Origin: JACMLD01 sp036500065 | GTDB taxonomy: Bacteria > Bacteroidota > Bacteroidia > Chitinophagales > Chitinophagaceae | Assembly (NCBI GenBank): GCA_036500065.1 | Contig: DASYCT010000478.1 | Span: forward strand, 1 to 6,116 | DNA: 6,116 nt | Direction of reading: 5' to 3' | Shown: positions 1 through 4,904 of the stretch, in pieces | Layout: the number at the start of each line of letters is the position of its first letter | How positions within the stretch are numbered: the stretch's first letter is position 1 | Notes under the pieces: generated by a model | Databases searched by the model: none | What the model saw: only the letters and a program-made list of their open reading frames with translations | Told to the model about the DNA's origin: nothing | Program-made: the position numbers and the translations under genes

Positions 1-640
1 CGATCATATTAATAAACAGGGATAAAAAGAAAATGAGGGTGCCCGTGTCGGCAGGGTCTTTTTCAAAGGTTTGAACCAACAGTTGAGGCCCCATGCCCTT
101 ATTCCCGGAAAAAAGGATCATGGCTGTAACGTTGTACCCCAGGTGCAGGGCAAAAGCCAGGTACATGGATTGTGTTTTTTCAAAAGCAACCGCGAAAACC
201 CAGCCTCCCACTGCGGTGACCAGGAAAACGATCAGCATCTGTACCGGCTGACCGATAACACCATACGAAAACCAGTGATAGATGCCAAAGCCGATCGCAG
301 ATGCCAATACAGCCCGGGAAGCGCCGATGCGCCGGATGAGAATGTACAACAGGGCGCCGCGGAATAGAAGTTCTTCATAGGCCACCGAACGCAGCATGTA
401 CGCCATTGCCGACAGGAACCTGTTTACGGTATAATGATCATTCAGCCGGTAAGGATTTTTTGCCAGGAACGAAGCGATGAGCAACCAGGCCGACATAAGC
501 GTCACTGCCAGCAGCAACCCTGCCCCGAAATCTTTGATGCGTTGACGGGTAGGCAACAGGCCGAGGGCGGACAGGTTTTGTTTTTCCAGTACTCATAAAA
601 GAAGCCACGAGAGGAGCAATTCAACAATGATACCGGGCAT
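1..640 (-). CDS. CPBP-family intramembrane protease, incomplete at left edge and interrupted by an in-frame TGA
   Basis: This is a membrane-embedded protease of the CPBP (CAAX protease / Rce1 / bacteriocin-processing) family. Numbering from the ATG at 640 and counting the stop as residue 16, the frame shows the family motifs in order: EELLFR (E89, E90, R94), FGIYHW with H122, and LAFALHLGYN with H166 and N170. Hydrophobic segments surround them (for example about 39-60, 97-103, 110-122 and 135-152). The C-terminus lies outside the window. The first 15 residues (MPGIIVELLLSWLLL) are hydrophobic and are followed by TGA at 593-595. The same frame then continues with VLEKQNLSALGL, a sequence typical of the loop that precedes the family core. 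I read this as a nonsense change, perhaps from CGA (Arg), or a sequencing error. If the stop is real, translation could restart only at a non-ATG codon or at Met49 (ATG at 494-496), losing the first membrane segment. The family assignment is firm; whether the gene is functional is open. Confidence 0.85.
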
Positions 641-651
641 AGTGCGATGTG

Positions 652-680
652 TTTGGACGGGGACAAATGTATTATCTTTA
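652..680 (+). promoter_or_regulatory. Candidate promoter for the HTH-metallophosphoesterase pair
   Basis: TTTG at 652-655, a 17-base spacer, and TATCTTTA at 673-680 approximate the Bacteroidota -33/-7 arrangement (TTTG and TAnnTTTG, with the last G replaced by A). It would give a leader of about 60 bases before the ATG at 750. It physically overlaps the candidate promoter of the divergent protease gene, so the two transcription units could interfere or be co-regulated. This is inference from consensus only. Confidence 0.33.
664..671 (-). promoter_or_regulatory. Candidate -7 promoter box for the CPBP protease gene
   Basis: On the minus strand this reads TACATTTG, an exact match to the Bacteroidota -7 consensus TAnnTTTG, 23 bases upstream of the ATG at 640. 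I see no convincing -33 TTTG element at the usual spacing, so the call rests on one box and its position. Confidence 0.4.
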
Positions 681-749
681 ATCCCCTGGACCCTGCGCCA
701 ATCGTGAATGACGTAAGAATGACGCAGCATGTCATACCGGTTTTAAACA

Positions 750-1184
750 ATGAAACAGCCCAGTAAAGAAACGATAGCCCGTCTTGTGCGGGAAGCACGT
801 ATTGCAAAAGGATATACGCAGCAGGAATTGTCCGACAAAGCGCAGATCAGCCTTCGTTCGGTACAGCGGATTGAGAATGCGGAAGTAGCGCCGAGGATGT
901 ACACGTTGAAAATACTGGCGGAACAGCTTGGGTTTTCCTGGTCAGCAGAAGAAGCGCCTGCGGATGCATTGCCGCCCGGACCCCTTTCTTCACCTGCCCG
1001 CCGGCGACTCAACAGGGCACAAAAGATCATCCTGACAATAGGTATCGGCGTACTGCTTATATTATTGGGTGGCGCTTTCCTGGCGCAATCGCCCCGGTTC
1101 CCGGAAACCACGTTTGAATCACTGTTGTTCTGGAGCGGGGTGGCATTCGCGTATGGGGTGATAGCCTTCAGGATATGGAAATAG
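750..1184 (+). CDS. XRE-family helix-turn-helix protein with two C-terminal membrane segments
   Basis: This is a probable DNA-binding regulator anchored in the inner membrane. Residues 8-62 form a Cro/C1-type HTH domain: a first helix with VREARIAKG, the turn at YTQQELSDKA, the recognition helix ISLRSVQRIEN (residues 33-43), and a closing helix TLKILAEQLGF. A Pro/Ala-rich linker (about 66-83) and a basic patch (RRRLNR, 84-89) lead to two hydrophobic helices at about 93-112 and 124-140. This places the HTH domain in the cytoplasm, assuming the basic patch stays inside. The ATG at 750 is the first in frame and leaves a complete HTH domain; no strong ribosome-binding site is visible, which is usual in this phylum. 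The gene is divergent from the CPBP protease and six bases upstream of the metallophosphoesterase gene, so co-transcription with the latter is likely. Its targets cannot be read from the sequence; autoregulation of the divergent region is a reasonable guess. Confidence 0.85.
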   Translation: MKQPSKETIARLVREARIAKGYTQQELSDKAQISLRSVQRIENAEVAPRMYTLKILAEQLGFSWSAEEAPADALPPGPLSSPARRRLNRAQKIILTIGIGVLLILLGGAFLAQSPRFPETTFESLLFWSGVAFAYGVIAFRIWK

Positions 1185-1190
1185 TACAGC

Positions 1191-1952
1191 ATGAAGATTC
1201 AATACTGCTCGGATTTACACCTGGAGTTCCCGGAAAACAATCATTTCCTGGGAAAGCACCCGCTTGAACCGGCAGGAGATGTATTGCTGCTGGCGGGTGA
1301 CATATTGCCCTTTGCCCTGCACGGGAAACCGTATGCCTTTATTGATTATGTGGCCGATCATTTCGATGCCGTTTACTGGATTCCCGGCAACCATGAATAT
1401 TATGGATTCGACCTGGGAGAAGTGGCTGACCCCTTATTGATAAAGATCCGCAGTAATGTGTTTCTCGTCAACAACCAGGTCATCCCGCTTGAAAAGGTGA
1501 ACCTTGTTTGCAGTACGCTCTGGAGCCATATCAGCCCGCCCAATGAATGGGATATACAACAGTGCATCTCCGATTTCTCCGCCATTCGCTTTAAGGGACG
1601 ACGATTTACAGCGGCCCACTTCAACCAGTTGCACGAGCGGGATTACTCATTTATAAAAAGATCCCTCGCCGCTCATCCTTCCGCTACCAATATCGTGATG
1701 ACCCATCATGTGCCGACCCTCGTAAATTACCCCTCGCAATACAAAGGCAGTTTTATCAACGAAGCGTTCGCCACGGAACTCCATGACTTTATTGCCACTT
1801 CCAACGCGGCTTATTGGATTTACGGGCATCATCACACGAATACGCCGGTGTTTAAAATCGGCAATACTTCTATGCTAACCAACCAACTGGGCTATGTCCG
1901 GGATAATGAGCACGGGATGTTCCGGGGAAACGCGCTGCTGGAAATTTTGTAG
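1191..1952 (+). CDS. Calcineurin-like metallophosphoesterase
   Basis: This is a 253-residue cytoplasmic phosphoesterase of the calcineurin-like fold, which hydrolyses phosphomono- or diester bonds with a two-metal centre. The ligand motifs appear in the expected order: DLH (D8, H10), GDI (G36, D37), GNHEYY (G66, N67, H68, E69), THH (H172, H173) and GHHH (G212, H213, H214, H215). No signal peptide or membrane helix is present. The length fits single-domain members, and the sequence around SDLHLEF resembles uncharacterised bacterial phosphoesterases, so no substrate can be assigned. The ATG lies six bases after the stop of the HTH gene, pointing to one operon. A long imperfect palindrome about 40 bases after the stop is a plausible transcript end. 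The family is certain from the complete motif set; the pathway is unknown. Confidence 0.93.
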   Translation: MKIQYCSDLHLEFPENNHFLGKHPLEPAGDVLLLAGDILPFALHGKPYAFIDYVADHFDAVYWIPGNHEYYGFDLGEVADPLLIKIRSNVFLVNNQVIPLEKVNLVCSTLWSHISPPNEWDIQQCISDFSAIRFKGRRFTAAHFNQLHERDYSFIKRSLAAHPSATNIVMTHHVPTLVNYPSQYKGSFINEAFATELHDFIATSNAAYWIYGHHHTNTPVFKIGNTSMLTNQLGYVRDNEHGMFRGNALLEIL

Positions 1953-1993
1953 CCGGCGTGAGTAAAATAATGCAAAATTATGATTATCAAATG

Positions 1994-2031
1994 CTTATGA
2001 TAAATTCCCTTAATGGGATTTTAATCATAAG
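1994..2031 (+). terminator. Long imperfect palindrome, probable transcription terminator after the metallophosphoesterase gene
   Basis: CTTATGAT at 1994-2001 pairs with ATCATAAG at 2024-2031. Inside this, AAATTCCC (2002-2009) pairs with GGGATTTT (2015-2022) with one T-T mismatch, around a five-base loop. The result is about 15 base pairs with one bulge. The inner stem is followed by TTTTAATC, so either the inner hairpin alone or the whole structure could stop transcription from the left. It sits in an AT-rich gap (1953-2093) between two same-strand genes and could also act as a stabilising 3' end or an operator for the next gene. I found no clear TAnnTTTG box upstream of the next gene in this gap; the closest, GTTATTTG just downstream of the palindrome, is poor. 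Confidence 0.55.
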
Positions 2032-2093
2032 TGAAAATATTTATATGATTTAAGCGTTATTTGATTGGTCCGTAAAGGAAAACCCCTAATCCA

Positions 2094-4169
2094 ATGATCC
2101 TGAATTCCCATATACCCAAACCAATGCGCTATATACGCCTCTGTGTATGTATGGCTATCCTGCACCTGGGGAGTTCGCACCTGTTTGCACAGAGCTGCCC
2201 CGCAGGGACTACTACTACGATCAACTCCTATCCCAATACTTATTATCCGGGCGTCACGGCCAACCTGATCGTGGGAAGTACCTCCATTAGCCTGGGGGCG
2301 GTTACCTATGGGACGACCCCCATCAGCACCGGCGATCTCCTGCTGATCATACAGATGCAGGGAGCGCAGATTGGTTATGTAAATGACAGTACTTACGGAA
2401 AAGGATTTACCGGCGGAGGAAGGGTAAACGGTTACCTGAACAATGCCCAGAACCTGGTGGGTACGATGGAATATGCAGTGGCTACTAATTCGGTTGGTCT
2501 TGGCGGTGGGACTGTCAATCTCTTGGCAGGAACTGTGAACGCCTATCAAAAAGCCGGTTATAGTGTATATGGTCAATACCGCTACCAGGTGATCCGGGTA
2601 GCTTCTTATTATAATCTTATCATAGGTAGTACGATCACCGCTCCGTCCTGGAACGGCGTAACAGGTGGTGTGTTGGTCATGTATGTGACCGATAACCTGA
2701 ATATGAACAGCAAAACCATTTCTGCCGCGGGAGCAGGCTTCCGGGGCGGTGGTGGGGTTGAATTGACCGGTGGTGCTGGTGGTTCGGCCTCTTATTTTCG
2801 CACGCAGGCTTCCAATCCCTACAATGGTTCCAAGGGAGAGGGCATAGCAGGCATGCCGAGATATATCAACAATAATTATGTTTTGCTGGATAATGGGGCG
2901 GCTGCCGAAGGCTATCCCAATGGCAGTTTTGGAATGGGCGCCCCGGGCAATGCAGGCGCCGGTGGTACCGATGCGGCCCCGCTTGCCAACTCCCAAAATT
3001 CAGGTGGTGGCGGGGGTGGTAACGGAGGTGCTGGCGGAAAAGGCGGCAACTCCTGGAGCACCAATCTACCCGTAGGGGGAGAGCCGGGAGCGGCATTTGG
3101 AGAAGTAAGCGTTTCCCGCCTGGTCATGGGCGGTGGTGGCGGCGCGGGTACTACCAATAACGGAACGGGTACGCCCGCCGGTGGTATTGCCAGCAGCGGT
3201 GCACCGGGAGGCGGAATGGTTTTTATCTATGCCAACAATGTAACGGGAACGGGCACCATCAATGTAAGTGGCGCCAGTGGAAATACCACGATCAGCAATG
3301 ACGCCAGCGGCGGCGGCGGGGCCGGCGGCAGCGTTGTTATCGCTGCAGGAAGCGGTCTTAGCGGTGTGACAGTGAATGCCAATGGCGGCAAGGGCGGAAG
3401 CAATACCGGCGGCGTCGCCGGCCCGCACGGACCCGGTGGCGGTGGTGGTGGCGGCGTTATTTATTCCAATATAGCTGTCAATGCAGCCAGTTCGGCCAGC
3501 GGTGGTTCCAATGGTACGACCGCAGGGGGTATTACTTATGGTTCTTTTGCAGCGACCGCCCCTGGCGTGAAACAGGTGCAGCCTATCTCGTATCCCATGT
3601 CGTGCGCACTTTTGCCGGTCAATTTCCTGTCCGTGTCGGCCAGCAACAACAGCGGCAAAACGAATGTCAACTGGAAAATGACCAATGAAGAAAACATGCT
3701 GGAATATGTAGTGGAAAGAAGCGTGGACGGCGTTTATTTTATACCGTTGGGTACACTTTTATATACATCGACCGGTAATGCCACCAACGACTACCGGTTT
3801 ACCGATTTGTCGCCGGTAGCAAACGGGGTTACGTATTATCGTATCCGCGCGGTGGACAATTCCGGCGGCTCGCTCTATAGCAATATCGTATCGGTAAAAA
3901 ATACTTCGGCAGCAGCCGTACTTACGGTTAGCCCCAATCCTGCCTCGGAGTCAGCCAGCCTGGGCATTGTATCCACTGTCAACGGCACGGCCGAAATTCG
4001 ATTGATGGACATGGCGGGCCACAACTGCTGGTCCCGTCGCTACGCGGTAAATACCGGCAACAATGTGCTGCTGCTGGAAGGTCTGCAGGAATTGCAGGCG
4101 GGCCTGTACGTGGTGCAATACACCGACGGAACCGCGACAAGGTTTGTGAAACTGCTGGTCAGGCATTGA
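2094..4169 (+). CDS. Secreted glycine-rich surface protein with type IX secretion C-terminal sorting domain
   Basis: This 691-residue protein is exported by Sec and probably then delivered to the cell surface or medium by the type IX system. A signal peptide ends around LFA|Q (residues 32-33). The ATG at 2124 (Met11, MRYIRLCVC) would give a more typical signal length than the ATG at 2094, but AAAGGAA at 2074-2080 lies 13 bases before the first one; I keep the first and note the doubt. Residues about 35-210 are a beta-type region (SYPNTYYPGVTANL, GDLLLIIQMQGA). Residues about 212-490 are very Gly/Ala/Ser/Asn-rich with many GG and GGGG runs. Residues about 505-605 look fibronectin-III-like (LPVNFLSVSASN, YVVERSVDG, YYRIRAVDNSGGS). 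Residues about 610-691 are the sorting domain: VSPNPAS, a middle strand ending in MDMAGH, the LQELQAGLYVVQY signature and a short basic end. No enzyme motif is seen, so the likely role is adhesive or structural. The glycine-rich DNA produces long antisense open frames, which I consider artefacts. Confidence 0.9.
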   Translation: MILNSHIPKPMRYIRLCVCMAILHLGSSHLFAQSCPAGTTTTINSYPNTYYPGVTANLIVGSTSISLGAVTYGTTPISTGDLLLIIQMQGAQIGYVNDSTYGKGFTGGGRVNGYLNNAQNLVGTMEYAVATNSVGLGGGTVNLLAGTVNAYQKAGYSVYGQYRYQVIRVASYYNLIIGSTITAPSWNGVTGGVLVMYVTDNLNMNSKTISAAGAGFRGGGGVELTGGAGGSASYFRTQASNPYNGSKGEGIAGMPRYINNNYVLLDNGAAAEGYPNGSFGMGAPGNAGAGGTDAAPLANSQNSGGGGGGNGGAGGKGGNSWSTNLPVGGEPGAAFGEVSVSRLVMGGGGGAGTTNNGTGTPAGGIASSGAPGGGMVFIYANNVTGTGTINVSGASGNTTISNDASGGGGAGGSVVIAAGSGLSGVTVNANGGKGGSNTGGVAGPHGPGGGGGGGVIYSNIAVNAASSASGGSNGTTAGGITYGSFAATAPGVKQVQPISYPMSCALLPVNFLSVSASNNSGKTNVNWKMTNEENMLEYVVERSVDGVYFIPLGTLLYTSTGNATNDYRFTDLSPVANGVTYYRIRAVDNSGGSLYSNIVSVKNTSAAAVLTVSPNPASESASLGIVSTVNGTAEIRLMDMAGHNCWSRRYAVNTGNNVLLLEGLQELQAGLYVVQYTDGTATRFVKLLVRH

Positions 4170-4227
4170 TCTTCCAGGGGCAAACCATTACTTCCCGGCG
4201 GGTTATTTCCTCTTAATGGCAACGAGT

Positions 4228-4243
4228 GCCGGTTGAAACCGGC
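4228..4243 (+). repeat. Perfect short hairpin downstream of the glycine-rich protein gene
   Basis: GCCGGT, loop TGAA, ACCGGC forms six GC-rich base pairs with a four-base loop, 58 bases after the stop codon. No T tract follows, so it is not a classical intrinsic terminator, though it may mark or protect the 3' end of the upstream transcript. Confidence 0.5.
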
Positions 4244-4252
4244 CAGCAGCAA

Positions 4253-4268
4253 GGATTTTGTAAAATCC
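4253..4268 (+). promoter_or_regulatory. Perfect 16-bp palindrome overlapping a candidate promoter
   Basis: GGATTTTGTAAAATCC is a fully self-complementary 16-mer. The TTTG inside it (4257-4260) lies 15 bases before TAATTTG (4276-4282), a one-base-short version of the Bacteroidota -7 box, about 60 bases ahead of the 87-residue ORF. The overlap would suit an operator bound by a dimeric repressor, or the palindrome may act as an RNA hairpin. The promoter reading is weak; the palindrome itself is certain. Confidence 0.35.
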
Positions 4269-4305
4269 CCTGAAATAATTTGCATTTTCGGGCGTTATAC
4301 CAGTA

Positions 4306-4323
4306 GCCGGTGCTGCCACCGGC
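4306..4323 (+). repeat. Perfect 7-bp hairpin just upstream of the 87-residue ORF
   Basis: GCCGGTG, loop CTGC, CACCGGC lies 18 bases before the ATG at 4342. It shares the GCCGGT arm with the hairpin at 4228-4243, so the two could also pair with each other. In a transcript starting near 4289 it would fall in the leader and could affect translation of the ORF. No T tract follows it. Confidence 0.45.
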
Positions 4324-4341
4324 CCTCTAAACCAGGTTTGT

Positions 4342-4605
4342 ATGAAGCCTAAATCCAATGCCGCCATCGTGAAAAGCATGAAGGCAACCACCAAAAAAAC
4401 CGCTTACCTCCAGGCCATGTACGCCATCGAAAGGAAGCTGGATGAGATAAAAAAAGACAACCGCGTCGCCAAAGACCGGCCGGCCAGCCTCGCCCTGTTT
4501 GGTTATAATGCACTCCATTCAACACCTGTTTCTTCCCCAAAAACAAAAAGCCGTCAACTGCAAGGGTCACCAGCTCTTACTTCACAGCAACTCGTGCTGT
4601 TTTAA
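4342..4605 (+). CDS. Hypothetical 87-residue basic protein
   Basis: I do not recognise this protein. The first 55 or so codons look coding: they are lysine-rich, use mostly G/C third positions like the neighbours, and encode a likely amphipathic helix (TAYLQAMYAIERKLDEIKKD, about residues 20-39). The second half (from about residue 58, HSTPVSSPKTKSRQ) is low-complexity, Ser/Thr/Gln-rich and less biased. There is no signal peptide, membrane helix or cysteine. The ATG at 4378 (Met13) is an alternative start; neither has an evident ribosome-binding site. The last codons overlap a small hairpin with a T run, so the real gene may end or be transcribed differently. It stands alone between two gene-free stretches. 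It may be a small cytoplasmic protein or a chance ORF; I lean slightly towards real. Confidence 0.5.
   Translation: MKPKSNAAIVKSMKATTKKTAYLQAMYAIERKLDEIKKDNRVAKDRPASLALFGYNALHSTPVSSPKTKSRQLQGSPALTSQQLVLF
4584..4605 (+). terminator. Weak hairpin plus T run at the end of the 87-residue ORF
   Basis: ACAGCA, loop ACTCG, TGCTGT (4584-4600) forms six base pairs and is followed directly by TTTAA, giving four Ts in a row counting the last base of the stem. It resembles a minimal intrinsic terminator. It overlaps the final codons of the ORF, which is uncommon for a coding gene end. Confidence 0.3.
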
Positions 4606-4778
4606 CTGACGGTAATTGTTTGTATAGTCGTTTCCTTTCCCGGCGCTCTGCTGCCTGGATCACCTGCTTCACCCCGCATTTCGAATGGTGGATATTTGGA
4701 AGACACATCGGGTTTTCTTCCGGTTCAGGACTACGTCAGGCCTGCCATTTTGCCAGTACTAAGTCGTGTGTACTTCGT

Positions 4779-4795
4779 CTACAGATTGTCTGTAG
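4779..4795. repeat. Inner hairpin 1 (7 bp, 3-base loop)
   Basis: CTACAGA (4779-4785), loop TTG, TCTGTAG (4789-4795). It shares its right arm with the left arm of the next hairpin, so the two are mutually exclusive in a single strand. Confidence 0.6.
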
Positions 4796-4820
4796 TTCGT
4801 CTCTTTGGACGAACTAGACA
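4787..4820. repeat. Inner hairpin 2 (13 bp with a 2-base bulge)
   Basis: AGTTCGTC (4794-4801) pairs with GACGAACT (4808-4815) around the loop TCTTTG. After a GT bulge (4792-4793), TGTCT (4787-4791) pairs with AGACA (4816-4820). This is the strongest local hairpin in the locus. Its right arm contains the first copy of the 11-bp tandem repeat, so the second copy could replace it as pairing partner. Confidence 0.65.
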
Positions 4821-4830
4821 CGAACTAGAC
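4809..4830. repeat. Tandem repeat, two copies of an 11-bp unit
   Basis: ACGAACTAGAC occurs at 4809-4819 and again, without a mismatch, at 4820-4830. It is followed by AC, the start of a third unit. The reverse complement of the unit is nearly present at 4789-4800 with two extra bases. Confidence 0.75.
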
Positions 4831-4904
4831 ACCATGTACACACGATGTACTATGGTATCGATCTGCCCTTTGATGTACATTTTGTCAGTACGTCAAATGG
4901 TGGC

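Larger units (their letters stand above)
4755..4851. repeat. Outer inverted repeat enclosing two hairpins and a tandem repeat
   Basis: TCGTGTGTAC (4764-4773) is the exact reverse complement of GTACACACGA (4836-4845). Beyond an internal bulge of four bases on one side and one on the other, AGTAC (4755-4759) pairs with GTACT (4847-4851). The 62 bases between the inner arms hold the other repeats of this locus, giving a nested structure. Pairing at this length, repeated several times in under 100 bases, is unlikely by chance. Whether it works as RNA (3' end of the GH5 transcript), as a DNA element, or is a remnant of a small mobile or repeat family cannot be told from one copy. Confidence 0.7.
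4746..4891. repeat. 14-bp direct repeats bracketing the structured core
   Basis: CATTTTGCCAGTAC (4746-4759) recurs as CATTTTGTCAGTAC (4878-4891) with one mismatch, 132 bases apart. The flanks also show partial inverted symmetry: CCATTT before GTACT on the left matches the reverse complement of AGTAC followed by AAATGG on the right (4887-4900), with differing spacing. Such borders could come from duplication at insertion or from repeat-family ends. Confidence 0.55.
4606..4904. other. Gene-free stretch with a repeat-structured right half
   Basis: No credible gene lies here; the short open frames on the plus strand have no coding character. The left part (4606-4740) shows only minor symmetry, such as GGAAGA/TCTTCC around 4698-4721 and the palindrome CAGGCCTG (4737-4744). 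The right part (4746-4900) is packed with inverted and direct repeats, given separately. The core motif GTAC occurs six times between 4757 and 4891. The stretch ends at the stop codon of the GH5 gene on the opposite strand, so it would form the 3' untranslated region of that transcript. Confidence 0.6.

Noticed and set aside
71..367. 98-residue plus-strand open frame
   Set aside because: It is antisense to the CPBP protease, whose catalytic motifs are unambiguous; the composition has no protein-like order.
593..595. TGA read as selenocysteine or reassigned codon
   Set aside because: The site is not a catalytic position, no SECIS-like hairpin is evident right after it, and the glycine-rich protein gene ends with TGA as a normal stop.
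502..807. 101-residue minus-strand open frame over the start of the CPBP gene
   Set aside because: It is out of frame with the CPBP motifs and overlaps the HTH gene start; it is open by chance in the region.
743..1192. 149-residue minus-strand open frame
   Set aside because: It is an exact antisense shadow of the HTH protein gene, which has a recognisable domain.
2025..2996. 323-residue minus-strand open frame antisense to the glycine-rich protein
   Set aside because: Glycine codons GGN read in reverse give few stops, so long antisense frames are expected; it has no domain. The same applies to the minus-strand frame at 3066-3428.
4764..4845. Integron attC site or CRISPR repeat
   Set aside because: The stem cores (GTTCGTC, GTGTGTAC) do not match the attC GTTRRRY/RYYYAAC boxes, and there is no regular repeat-spacer pattern.
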